The translations under genes were made by a program, and so were the position numbers. Below, piece by piece: positions 1 to 8,658 of a DNA stretch of 64,000 nucleotides. Each line of letters starts with the position of its first letter. Position 1 is the first letter of the stretch. A model generated the notes under the pieces. The model saw nothing but the letters and a program-made list of their open reading frames with translations, was not told where the DNA came from and ran no database searches. Source of the stretch: MPNP01 sp963668325 (GTDB lineage: Bacteria; Pseudomonadota; Alphaproteobacteria; Rhodobacterales; Rhodobacteraceae); assembly GCA_963668325.1 (NCBI GenBank), contig OY764222.1:2852001-2916000 (forward strand), in the 5' to 3' direction.

Positions 1-629
1 CGGTTGCTGTAAAGTTGGATGTAACGAAGCGATCCGACATGAAAGCCGCTGTTAACCAAACGGTTGAGTCCTTTGGCTCCATCAACGTTATGCTGAACAA
101 TGCCGGCATAAACAAACCTATGATGTTCCTTGACGTAACCGAAGAAAATTGGGACTTAATCATGAAGGTCAATGCACTTGGTGTACTGATTGGCATGCAA
201 GAAGCAGCCAAAGCCATGATCAAGCAAGGCAAGGAGAACGGCCCATATAAAATCATTAACGTCGGCTCGATTTTGAGTCGCCAAGCTTTCGACGATGTGG
301 TTCCCTATTCTTGCTCTAAACATGCCGTGCTTGCCATGATCAACGGTGGTGCAAAAGCACTGGTGGACCACAACATCACAGTCAACGGTTACGGTCCAGG
401 TGTAGTTCGAACGGAACTTTGGGAACAGCTTGACAAAGATCTAGTTTCAATCGGTAAATTTGAGAAGGAAGGTGAATCTATGGATACCCTTGCAGAAACC
501 ATGATCCTTATGAAACGTTATTCTTATCCTGAAGATGTGATTGGAACAGCCGGATTCCTTGCTAGCCCTGAATCCGACTACATGACCGGTCAGTTGCTAA
601 TGATAGACGGTGGTATGGTCATCCAATAA
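1..629 (+). CDS. SDR-family oxidoreductase, 5' end cut by window edge
   Basis: C-terminal part of a short-chain dehydrogenase/reductase. The reading frame is open to the left edge (codons in phase with position 3), so the gene starts outside the window and the Gly-rich cofactor motif is not visible. Seen here are the LNNAG motif, a catalytic-type serine in NVGS, the YSCSK segment carrying the Tyr-x-x-x-Lys pair, and the DGG-containing C terminus (MIDGGMVIQ) usual for classical SDRs. Classical SDRs are about 250 residues, so about 45 are missing. The sequence resembles acetoin/polyol dehydrogenase-type members, but the substrate cannot be assigned. It converges with the NAD(P)HX repair gene on the other strand. 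Confidence 0.85.
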   Translation, partial: VAVKLDVTKRSDMKAAVNQTVESFGSINVMLNNAGINKPMMFLDVTEENWDLIMKVNALGVLIGMQEAAKAMIKQGKENGPYKIINVGSILSRQAFDDVVPYSCSKHAVLAMINGGAKALVDHNITVNGYGPGVVRTELWEQLDKDLVSIGKFEKEGESMDTLAETMILMKRYSYPEDVIGTAGFLASPESDYMTGQLLMIDGGMVIQ

Positions 630-667
630 ATTATTTCATTACAGTCCACAAACCTCAAAATAAGCTA

Positions 668-2218
668 TCAGTTCAATAGAAACTTGTTTAAAACTTTTGG
701 AATCAATTTTGGAAGGTCATCTGCAATCAATCCTGGACCAAATATTCTGACTGCATGAAGGTGAATATAAACAGAAAGAAGTGCACATTTTAATGGGGGT
801 ATATTTCTGGCCATCAAACCTGTTATCATTCCAGCCAATACATCCCCAGAACCTCCTGTTGCCAGCCATGGAGAGTTTTCAAATTTAGCTCCATTGACTA
901 GATATGTGTGCCCATCTGGTGAAGCGATAACCGTTTGCCGCCCCTTCAAAAGGACAACTGCTCCAGATATGGTACTAGCCTTTTGGACTGCCCTGATGAC
1001 AGATAATTTGTCTCCCTTGATTTTCGTTGCCAAATCAGGAAAAATTCTGGCAAACTCTCCGAAATGTGGTGTTATCACTGTTCTACTATGAAGATTTTTA
1101 TAAAGGACATCTGGATTCTCTTGAAACGAAGTAAGAACATCAGCATCAAGAACCGCTTTCTGCCCGGATTTTAATGCCACGATAGCATATTCCCTGGTTT
1201 GCTTGCCGATACCTAACCCAGGTCCAAGACATATGGCATTTATCCTTTTATCAGATAGGCAATCCAACATATCCTGGGGCTTATTGATTTTGGTTGCCAT
1301 TAAGGCACTAACCTTGAAGGTATGGTTAAAAAATGCTTCTTTGGGCAACCCCATGGTCACCAAACCAGAACCTACCCGGAGAGCTGAAATACCAGCCAAT
1401 TCAGCAGCTCCCATTTTTCCAGGTGGACCCGAAAGAATAAGCGAATGCCCATGATCATACTTGTGATATGAGCCCTTTTTATCCAAAAGACCTATAAATT
1501 CTGGTGGTTGGGTTTCAACTAATTCAACAAGAGGGGGATGAATAGTAGAGAATTTCTTCAAGCCTTCATCCAACCCAATTGAAATAAACTCTATGGTACC
1601 TGACCTTTCAGCTCCTTCTTTTAAATAATGACCCCACTTTGGCATTTGGAATGTCAGGGTTAGGGTAGCTTCATAACTTGATAGCTCACTTGAGGACAAT
1701 AAACTCCCCGTACTTGAATCTAACCCCGATAGGATATCAATGGCAATTATTGTTATGTGGGAAGGAATTCCTTCAATTATTTTGGAACATTTTTCATCTA
1801 GCGGTCTGGTCAACCCGATACCAAACAGGGCATCAACAACAATATCACCTTCCGATAAGGTAGCCCTCTGGAAATCTTCCAAAGGCGAAATTGAACCTTT
1901 TTGAAGCCACTTTGATCGCATTAATGCCGATGGTGCTGATCTGTTAGGTGAGTCGATCAATTCCCAAGAGGAAATTTTTTCACCCATTTCAACAAGTGTC
2001 CTAGCTATAACAAACCCATCTCCACCATTGTTGCCTGGTCCGCACAAAACATGGTAATGGTTTTGGCCAGGTATTCTAACTTTCTCTTTCCACTTTATTA
2101 TTGCTTCAGCGGCTTTTCTTCCGGCAGTTTCCATCAGGTCTATTGCAACCTGATCAGATCCCTGAATTTGTAAATTTTCAATTTCCTGGATTTCTTCGGT
2201 GGAGCAAATTGATTGCAT
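668..2218 (-). CDS. nnr: Bifunctional NAD(P)HX epimerase/dehydratase
   Basis: A 516-residue fusion of the YjeF N-terminal epimerase domain (about 1-215) and the C-terminal ADP-dependent NAD(P)HX dehydratase domain (about 235-515). The pair repairs hydrated NADH and NADPH in the cytoplasm. Visible signatures are LCGPGNNGGDG in the epimerase half, and VLDADVLTSF and ATGGSGDVLAGM in the dehydratase half, where the GSGD loop binds ATP/ADP. Length is normal for the bacterial fusion (E. coli YjeF is about 515). The ATG start at 2218 follows an AT-rich leader. It is divergent from glnB and shows no operon partner. Confidence 0.93.
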   Translation of the reverse strand: MQSICSTEEIQEIENLQIQGSDQVAIDLMETAGRKAAEAIIKWKEKVRIPGQNHYHVLCGPGNNGGDGFVIARTLVEMGEKISSWELIDSPNRSAPSALMRSKWLQKGSISPLEDFQRATLSEGDIVVDALFGIGLTRPLDEKCSKIIEGIPSHITIIAIDILSGLDSSTGSLLSSSELSSYEATLTLTFQMPKWGHYLKEGAERSGTIEFISIGLDEGLKKFSTIHPPLVELVETQPPEFIGLLDKKGSYHKYDHGHSLILSGPPGKMGAAELAGISALRVGSGLVTMGLPKEAFFNHTFKVSALMATKINKPQDMLDCLSDKRINAICLGPGLGIGKQTREYAIVALKSGQKAVLDADVLTSFQENPDVLYKNLHSRTVITPHFGEFARIFPDLATKIKGDKLSVIRAVQKASTISGAVVLLKGRQTVIASPDGHTYLVNGAKFENSPWLATGGSGDVLAGMITGLMARNIPPLKCALLSVYIHLHAVRIFGPGLIADDLPKLIPKVLNKFLLN

Positions 2219-2556
2219 GAAATTTAATCTATTTTATGATTTAACAACTTGAAACCTTGAAAGCAGTGAATTGTTAATATTATTAATTGAGAGGTATTTT
2301 TCCAATTGAATGAACAGAACCTAAGGACTTCTTTTGGTTTTGCCATTGTAGGAAAATTGCATCAATTACACAGTTATGAGGAAATTGTTGAACTTTTAAG
2401 AATTATTTGTATTCTTAGAACGTCTAGTTTCGGTTGATTTACCCGGAAAACATTGACAATTTAATGCGAAATCCTACCGAACACAAAGATTTCCACAAAA
2501 ACTGCCTAGGAGAATAAGGTGTTTACCTATTCTTGTTGTCAAATAGGACTATTAGA
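2219..2556. other. Intergenic region between nnr and glnB
   Basis: About 340 bp of AT-rich sequence between divergent genes, so it must hold promoters for both. I see no convincing sigma-54 (GG-N10-GC) site for glnB. A TTGACA hexamer at 2453-2458 is followed 17 bp later only by the poor -10 TACCGA, so it is a weak promoter candidate. No small ORF or RNA structure stands out. Confidence 0.4.
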
Positions 2557-2895
2557 ATGAAAAAAATTGAAGCTGTTGTAAAACCGTTCAAATTGGACGA
2601 AGTAAAAGAGGCCCTCCAGGATGTTGGAGTTCAGGGGTTGACTGTCATTGAAGTTAAAGGTTTTGGTAGACAAAAGGGACATACTGAACTTTATCGAGGT
2701 GCAGAATATGTTGTGGACTTTCTTCCTAAGGTCAAGTTAGAAATTATATTACCTGACGACCTGCTTGATAGTGCGGTAGAAGCGATACTTTCAACTGCCA
2801 GTACGGATAAAATTGGCGATGGAAAGATATTTGTTTCCAACGTTGAACAGGCAATCAGGATTCGAACGGGTGAATCAGGTGATGAAGCCCTTTAA
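2557..2895 (+). CDS. glnB: Nitrogen regulatory protein PII
   Basis: A 112-residue PII signalling protein that senses 2-oxoglutarate, ATP/ADP and, through uridylylation, glutamine. It controls glutamine synthetase adenylylation and nitrogen transcription. The start is ATG 2557, giving the family N terminus MKKIEAVVKPFKLDEVKEAL; an in-frame TTG at 2533 would add eight atypical residues. The T-loop contains RGAEY with Tyr51 at the standard uridylylation position, and the C-terminal block includes GKIFVSNVEQAIRIRTGE. Only 35 bp separate it from glnA, so the two are probably one transcript. Confidence 0.96.
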   Translation: MKKIEAVVKPFKLDEVKEALQDVGVQGLTVIEVKGFGRQKGHTELYRGAEYVVDFLPKVKLEIILPDDLLDSAVEAILSTASTDKIGDGKIFVSNVEQAIRIRTGESGDEAL

Positions 2896-2930
2896 ATTAA
2901 TTATTGGATAAATTGCGAGAGGAGAAACTA

Positions 2931-4340
2931 GTGAGTTCCAATGAAGAAATTATGTCTATGATCGGAGATGAAGAAATTGATTTTGTTGATCTTCGATTTA
3001 CCGACCCGAGGGGGAAACTTCAGCATGTTACAATAATTGCTGACCAAGTTGATGAAGAATTCCTGAATGAAGGAATGATGTTTGATGGTTCGTCAATTGC
3101 CGGTTGGAAATCAATTGAAGCTTCGGACATGAAACTTATGCCGGATCTTAATTCCAACTATATTGACCCCTTTTATTCCGAAAGAACTTTATGCCTTCAT
3201 TGTTCAGTGGTTGAACCTGATACCGGCGAACCTTACGACCGCGACCCAAGAAGTACAGCAGAGAAGGCTGAGGCATTTCTAAAGAATTCAAGAGTAGGTG
3301 ATGTTGCCTTTTTTGGGCCTGAAGCAGAGTTTTTCCTATTTGATGATGTCCGTTTCAGCAATGAAATGCATAAAGTTTCCTTTGAGGTTGACGCCGTTGA
3401 TTCCCCTTGGAACAGTGATACCAAATATCCTACTGGAAATACCGGTTTTAGACCATTGGTAAAAGGCGGCTATTTCCCTGTTAATCCAACTGATTCGGCT
3501 CAGAATATTCGTTCAGAGATGCTTTCTACCATGAAGAACATAGGTATGAAAGTCGATAAGCACCATCACGAAGTTGCGGCAAGCCAACATGAGCTGGGAT
3601 TGATTTATTCCTCTCTCACCGATCAGGGTGATCAGTTGCAGAAGTACAAATATGTGGTTCAGAATGTCGCTGATTTCTATGGGAAATCAGCAACATTTAT
3701 GCCAAAACCAATCGCGGGCGATAACGGCACTGGAATGCATGTTAACATTTCCATATGGAAAGATGATGCACCCTTGTTTTCTGGTGACCGATATGCCGAC
3801 CTCAGCGATGAGGGTTTGTGGTTTATTGGAGGCCTGTTAAAGCATGCCAAATCACTGAATGCTTTTACCAACCCTACAACCAATTCCTACAAAAGGTTAA
3901 TTCCTGGATTTGAAGCCCCAGTACTAAGGGCTTATTCAGCCCGGAACAGATCTGGCTGTATACGAATTCCATGGACTGAAAACCCAAAGGCCAAAAGAGT
4001 TGAGGCCCGATTCCCTGACCCAATGGCCAATCCATATCTTTGCTTTGCAGCTTTGATGATGGCCGGGGTTGATGGAATTTTGAACAGAACCCATCCTGGT
4101 GAAGCAATGGATAAAAATCTTTATGATCTTCCTCCCGAGGAATTGCAGGGAATACCTACTGTCTGCTCCTCCTTGCGGGAAGCTTTGAATTCATTGAATG
4201 AGGATATGGACTATCTTCTGGCCGGTGATGTTTTCACGAAAGACCAGATTGAGGGCTATAGTGAGTTGAAATGGGAAGAGGTATATAGTTTTGAACATAC
4301 ACCACACCCTGTTGAATACCAAATGTACTATTCCGCCTAA
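2931..4340 (+). CDS. glnA: Glutamine synthetase type I
   Basis: A 469-residue type I glutamine synthetase (glutamate + NH3 + ATP to glutamine). I chose GTG 2931 because a GAGAGGAG ribosome site lies 5-10 bp upstream and the length then matches the family; a TTG at 2904 would add nine residues without a Shine-Dalgarno sequence. Signatures are MFDGSS near residue 60, the ATP-binding NGTGMHVN segment, the glutamate flap area with IPGFEAPV, and Tyr398 in NLYDLPPE, the adenylylation site (Tyr397 in E. coli). It follows glnB, the usual alphaproteobacterial arrangement, and is therefore probably controlled post-translationally through PII and GlnE. Confidence 0.97.
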   Translation: MSSNEEIMSMIGDEEIDFVDLRFTDPRGKLQHVTIIADQVDEEFLNEGMMFDGSSIAGWKSIEASDMKLMPDLNSNYIDPFYSERTLCLHCSVVEPDTGEPYDRDPRSTAEKAEAFLKNSRVGDVAFFGPEAEFFLFDDVRFSNEMHKVSFEVDAVDSPWNSDTKYPTGNTGFRPLVKGGYFPVNPTDSAQNIRSEMLSTMKNIGMKVDKHHHEVAASQHELGLIYSSLTDQGDQLQKYKYVVQNVADFYGKSATFMPKPIAGDNGTGMHVNISIWKDDAPLFSGDRYADLSDEGLWFIGGLLKHAKSLNAFTNPTTNSYKRLIPGFEAPVLRAYSARNRSGCIRIPWTENPKAKRVEARFPDPMANPYLCFAALMMAGVDGILNRTHPGEAMDKNLYDLPPEELQGIPTVCSSLREALNSLNEDMDYLLAGDVFTKDQIEGYSELKWEEVYSFEHTPHPVEYQMYYSA

Positions 4341-4350
4341 ATACTCATTT

Positions 4351-4400
4351 GAAGTGGTGGAATTACTTGTTTCACCACTTCCTACTACCTTTTCCTATTT
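4351..4400 (+). terminator. Likely terminator of glnBA
   Basis: Starting 11 bp after the glnA stop, GAAGTGGTG (4351-4359) pairs with CACCACTTC (4373-4381), a 9-bp perfect stem. It is followed by a pyrimidine-rich stretch with TTTT runs. The loop is 13 nt, longer than ideal. It could also serve the convergent MATE gene. Confidence 0.55.
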
Positions 4401-5785
4401 TACGAAGGTTCCTTGCTTAACTTGGACAGTTTCCCCCTGAATCGGAAATAGAACAAGATGGACGCAAACCCCAACCCAATAATAAAACCATAATAAACTC
4501 CCTCCCCTTCAAGACCGAAGGTAAATGCCAGTAAATAACTGGAGGGCAACCCGACAATCCAATAACTGATTGCAGCGATGATCATGGGTGTCAAGGTATC
4601 CTTTAATCCCCTCAAGAAGCCAAGCAGAACAGCTTGAAAAGCATCAAACAATTGGAAGAAAGCGGCTAACAGTAGGATCTTTACTCCGATGGTCATTACT
4701 TCCCTGGCCTCATGGGTATCCTCTTTAAGAAAAACGGAAATCAGTGATTCGGGAAATAGAATAAAGATAGAAACCACAACACAGGCTGCGAGTAGATTTA
4801 ACTGGAATATAGTAGCAGATATGGATTTTATTTCCGCAAGATCATTTTTTCCCAAGGCAATACTGATCTGGGTGGTACCGGCATAGGATAACCCATAGTA
4901 TATCATGAAAACCAAAGCACATATTTCAATCACAATACCGTGAGCCGCCAAAGAAGCGGTGTTTATCCAACCCATCATGATGGCAGCTCCAGAAAAGAAT
5001 GAGGCCTCGGCAATCATACCAGCACAAATTGGCCAGCCAAGAATAAAAATTTCTTTTAAACTCGCCTTGTGAAAGGAAAAGAAATTTGAAAGCAATTTAT
5101 AGGGCAGGAAATCCCTTTTCCTGACTAAGTATGCCAGCATCACCACAAGGGCTAAGGTATGAGACATGGTTGAAGCAATAGCAGCTCCCTTTACCCCCAA
5201 CTCCGGGAAACCAAAATTTCCAAATATCAGTAGATAATTGGCAAAAATGTTGAAGATTGTCCCCGACAGTGTTGAGATCAAAATTATCCTTGGCCTAAAC
5301 AGGGCCAGGAAAAAAGCCTTGAATACCATCAAGATTAGGGCTGGAAATATTCCCCACATGGCGAATCGAAGATAATCTCCACCAAGTTCCGAAATTGCTG
5401 GATCCTGCCCCATAAGCAAAAAAATGGGAACTGAATACCACATGGGTAATAACATGAAGAAACAATAGAGCATGGTAATCCAACATCCCATTCTTATGTA
5501 TCGGCGTACCATCCAGGATTTATGACTTCCTTGAGCATTGGAAGCAAGGGAAATGACGGCCACGGAAAATCCCGAGCCAATAATCAACAGTAAGACAAAA
5601 ATAGTTGCCCCCAATACTACTGCGGCAAGAGCGTCAACGCCATACCAGCCGAGCATAATAGTATCTGTTAAATGCTTGGCAGATTGAGCTATGTTGCTCC
5701 CGATAAGGGGGACTGCTAGAACCAAAGTGGCTCGAAAGGCTTCCATTTTCTTACTGGAAAAAAAATACTGGACAAGCGTTTTCAT
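4400..5785 (-). CDS. MATE-family multidrug/Na+ antiporter (NorM-like)
   Basis: A 461-residue polytopic membrane protein with about 12 hydrophobic helices and the two-fold repeat of the MATE family, which exports cationic drugs or metabolites in exchange for Na+ or H+. The N-terminal half contains the typical SAKHLTDTIMLGWYG and AVVLGATIFVLL segments and the second half the matching GLSYAGTTQISIALG region. Length is normal for NorM (about 455). It stands alone, convergent with glnA, with no regulator beside it, so its natural substrate cannot be inferred. Confidence 0.9.
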   Translation of the reverse strand: MKTLVQYFFSSKKMEAFRATLVLAVPLIGSNIAQSAKHLTDTIMLGWYGVDALAAVVLGATIFVLLLIIGSGFSVAVISLASNAQGSHKSWMVRRYIRMGCWITMLYCFFMLLPMWYSVPIFLLMGQDPAISELGGDYLRFAMWGIFPALILMVFKAFFLALFRPRIILISTLSGTIFNIFANYLLIFGNFGFPELGVKGAAIASTMSHTLALVVMLAYLVRKRDFLPYKLLSNFFSFHKASLKEIFILGWPICAGMIAEASFFSGAAIMMGWINTASLAAHGIVIEICALVFMIYYGLSYAGTTQISIALGKNDLAEIKSISATIFQLNLLAACVVVSIFILFPESLISVFLKEDTHEAREVMTIGVKILLLAAFFQLFDAFQAVLLGFLRGLKDTLTPMIIAAISYWIVGLPSSYLLAFTFGLEGEGVYYGFIIGLGFASILFYFRFRGKLSKLSKEPS

Positions 5786-5955
5786 TAATCGGATGATTTC
5801 ATGTTTCCATGGTTAGAAAAATAAACCAAGAAATCTGGTTTATAAGCAAGATATTCTTTTGTTTGAAATTAGAAGGATAATCTCCAATTATCCAAGGTTA
5901 GGAAAATAATTTCTACCAAGAGAATGATAAATTGAGAAAATCTCAAATTCCAGAG

Positions 5956-6028
5956 TTATCCACATCATTATTTTTGTCAAACGATACAATATATTGCATT
6001 TTCCCTGCAATATTTACTATATATAGTA
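5956..6028. promoter_or_regulatory. parE upstream region with DnaA box and palindromes
   Basis: Three marks lie before parE. A perfect consensus DnaA box, TTATCCACA, is at 5956-5964. An inverted repeat ATATTGCA (5991-5998) / TGCAATAT (6006-6013) has a 7-bp spacer. A perfect 14-bp palindrome TACTATATATAGTA is at 6015-6028. The last two are likely operator or promoter elements for parE. A single DnaA box is not evidence of an origin. Confidence 0.45.
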
Positions 6029-6053
6029 GTAAGAAAACTAATTGAGCAGAAAA

Positions 6054-8021
6054 ATGGATTTATTTTCACAATTCCAACCTGAAGATAATTCTTACAGTGC
6101 TGAAGATATTGAAGTCCTTGAGGGTCTAACTCCGGTAAGACGTCATCCTGGGATGTATATAGGCGGTACTGATGAGAAATCCCTTCATCATTTGGCCGCC
6201 GAGATCATTGACAATGCAATGGATGAGGCCGTTGCGGGTTTTGCTGATCGAATTGATATTGAATTCCACGACGATTACAGTTTAACTATCCGGGATAACG
6301 GCCGGGGAATCCCAATTGATCCTCACCCGAAATTTCCAGAAAAATCAGCTTTGGAAGTAATACTGACCACTCTCCATGCCGGTGGTAAATTCTCCAACAA
6401 GATTTATACCACCTCTGGTGGCCTCCATGGGGTTGGAATTTCGGTGGTTAATGCTCTATCCAAGTATATGGAAGTGGAAATTGCCCGTAATCAGGAACTG
6501 TACACGCAAAGTTTCTCAAGAGGTATACCTACCAATGAGCTCAACCATACTGGCAAGATATTCAACCGCAGAGGGACTTCCGTAAGATTCTTACCTGATA
6601 ACGAGATATTTGGTGACAGGATAAAATTGAAACCTGCCTTAATTTTCAAGTTAGCGCGTGCCAAAGCTTTCCTATTCTCCGGAGTCAAGATTACCTGGGT
6701 TTGTAATATCAATACTACCGATATTCCCCCCAAAGCAATTTTTCATTTCCCTGGGGGCTTGTCAGACTTTTTATCGGAAACTACTAATGGCTCGGAATTG
6801 CTCTCCGACCAACACTTTGTCGGTCGAGTGGATTTTACAGAAAAGTTTGGCAAGAAATCGGTAGGTGCAGTTGAATGGGCCTTAAATTGGGGCCCCTACC
6901 TGGATGGGTATAGTCATTCCTTTTGTAATACTATTCCAACAACATTGGGTGGTACCCACGAATCAGGTTTCTGGACTGCCATCCTGAAAGGTCTGAAAAC
7001 CTATGGCGGTATAATTGGAAACAAACAAATCGAACAAATTATCAAAGAGGACGTTCAATCCAATGGATGTTCCTTGTTGTCTTGTTTCATTCAAGAACCT
7101 AGATTTTCGGGCCAAACAAAAGAAAGGCTTGTAACCTCGGGAGCCCAACGGTTAGTTGAAAATTCTGTCAAAGATCATTTCGAAAACTGGTTGGTAGGTA
7201 ACCCTAAGGTTTCCAACCAGTTGATTGATTTGGTAACCCTAAGGGCTGATGAAAGAATTCGAAGAAAGAAAGCCAAAATTGCCAGTCGTAAAACTGCTAT
7301 CAACAAACTGCGATTGCCTGGAAAATTGGTTGATTGTTCGTGTACTGATCCCGAAAACTCTGAAATTTTTCTTGTCGAAGGTGATTCTGCCGGGGGGTCA
7401 GCAAAAATGGCCAGGGACAGAAATACCCAAGCCCTGCTACCTTTAAGAGGCAAAATTTTGAATGTATTGGGAGCCTCTTCATCAAAGATCACAACCAATA
7501 ATGAAATCAAGGACATATGTCAGGCACTGGGTGTAGAAATGGGCAGCAACTTCAAGTTGGAAGATCTGCGTTATGACAGGATCATTATCATGACTGATGC
7601 AGATGTTGATGGAGCCCATATAGCTTCTCTGTTAATGACCTTCTTCTATTCACAAATGAAGCCCATCGTTGAAAATGGGCATCTTTACCTTGCTTGCCCT
7701 CCTTTGTACCGTATTACGCAAGGACCAGCCAAAGTTTATGCCTTGGATGAAAGAACAAAGGAAGAATTGATTCAAAAAGGCTTGGGTGGACGAGGTCAAG
7801 TCAGGGTTTCCAGATTCAAGGGCTTGGGAGAAATGGATGCCAAGGATTTGAAAAATACTACCATGAATCCAGATTCCCGAACATTGCTAAGGGTTTCTGT
7901 TACCAGAGATGAAGATGATGATACGGATAATCTGATTTCACGCTTGATGGGACGTAAGGCCGAGGAAAGGTTCATGTTTATTCAAGAAAAAGCTTCCTTT
8001 GCTTCGAATCTTGATATCTAG
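6054..8021 (+). CDS. parE: DNA topoisomerase IV subunit B
   Basis: A 655-residue type IIA topoisomerase ATPase subunit that works with ParC to decatenate chromosomes. The GHKL ATPase part shows EIIDNAMDEA, DNGRGIP and GGLHGVGISVVNALS. The Toprim part shows LVEGDSAGGSA and DADVDGAH. The short length, without the extra domain seen in many GyrB proteins, and PLRGKILNV favour ParE over GyrB. ATG 6054 is preferred; TTG 6042 would add four residues. No parC is nearby, so the partner is encoded elsewhere. Confidence 0.93.
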   Translation: MDLFSQFQPEDNSYSAEDIEVLEGLTPVRRHPGMYIGGTDEKSLHHLAAEIIDNAMDEAVAGFADRIDIEFHDDYSLTIRDNGRGIPIDPHPKFPEKSALEVILTTLHAGGKFSNKIYTTSGGLHGVGISVVNALSKYMEVEIARNQELYTQSFSRGIPTNELNHTGKIFNRRGTSVRFLPDNEIFGDRIKLKPALIFKLARAKAFLFSGVKITWVCNINTTDIPPKAIFHFPGGLSDFLSETTNGSELLSDQHFVGRVDFTEKFGKKSVGAVEWALNWGPYLDGYSHSFCNTIPTTLGGTHESGFWTAILKGLKTYGGIIGNKQIEQIIKEDVQSNGCSLLSCFIQEPRFSGQTKERLVTSGAQRLVENSVKDHFENWLVGNPKVSNQLIDLVTLRADERIRRKKAKIASRKTAINKLRLPGKLVDCSCTDPENSEIFLVEGDSAGGSAKMARDRNTQALLPLRGKILNVLGASSSKITTNNEIKDICQALGVEMGSNFKLEDLRYDRIIIMTDADVDGAHIASLLMTFFYSQMKPIVENGHLYLACPPLYRITQGPAKVYALDERTKEELIQKGLGGRGQVRVSRFKGLGEMDAKDLKNTTMNPDSRTLLRVSVTRDEDDDTDNLISRLMGRKAEERFMFIQEKASFASNLDI

Positions 8022-8187
8022 GGGCAGTCAAAACCAAAATATTTTTATTCAACCAATGTAAAATTTACAAATTAGTTCTCGGAAATTATCTCAATATTAT
8101 TTGGTGCATGATCAGATGCCAATGAAACAATTTGTGATATGATCACATCATATCAAAATTTATTCCCCCACGGCAAAATTGATATGT

Positions 8188-8658
8188 TCAGAATTCCCAG
8201 CCTTCCAACTCCATAAATCTTTCGAGTGAATTACATGGGATGTCAAAACGTCTACAAATATTCGGGATTTTAGCACCATTGTCTCTTTCTTTTTCCATTG
8301 TTATCACTGTAAATTTTAAGATTTTTGCCCTAGCGATAATGAATGGATCGGCATTTCTTCCACCTTTCAGAAGTTTCTTTTTTTCAATTATCTGCTGGAA
8401 ATGTTCGTGCTGAAATATAGTTCTAACAAATATTGCTTCCTCTTTTGTAGGAGTAGGAAATAATCCTTTATGATTCGAGGCCCATTCAACCATCTCTGGA
8501 ACAGGACTGACATTAATTTCTTCCAGAACTTCCCTGGTTGATGTAATGTCGCCACTAATCACCAGCCTATCAAATTTTATCCAGAGTGAAGGAAACCGAT
8601 TCTTGTAATAACTGCTAAAGAGTACTGAGAATGCATTGGTATCAAATACGTAACTCAA
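8188..8658 (-). CDS. PIN-like (DUF4411) putative toxin ribonuclease
   Basis: A 156-residue PIN-fold protein. The acidic residues expected in the metal site are visible: Asp in VFDTN near the N terminus, Glu in EVLEEINV and Asp in GRNADPFIIARA. The overall pattern fits the DUF4411 group, which is commonly encoded after an Xre/ImmA-IrrE gene. Its ATG overlaps the end of the upstream partner gene by 4 bp (ATGA), so the two are translationally coupled. By analogy with VapC it is probably an RNase toxin, but its target is unknown and PIN-like nucleases also have other roles. Confidence 0.8.
   Translation of the reverse strand: MSYVFDTNAFSVLFSSYYKNRFPSLWIKFDRLVISGDITSTREVLEEINVSPVPEMVEWASNHKGLFPTPTKEEAIFVRTIFQHEHFQQIIEKKKLLKGGRNADPFIIARAKILKFTVITMEKERDNGAKIPNICRRFDIPCNSLERFMELEGWEF

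Noticed and set aside
2453..2481. Strong sigma-70 promoter for glnB
   Set aside because: The -35 is good but the -10 (TACCGA) is poor; kept only as a weak candidate.
5956..5964. Replication origin suggested by the DnaA box
   Set aside because: Only one consensus box and no AT-rich unwinding cluster or origin genes nearby.
8136..8154. Terminator at GATATGA...TCATATC after parE
   Set aside because: The 7-bp stem is AT-rich and not followed by a T-tract on the plus strand; it may be an operator or chance.
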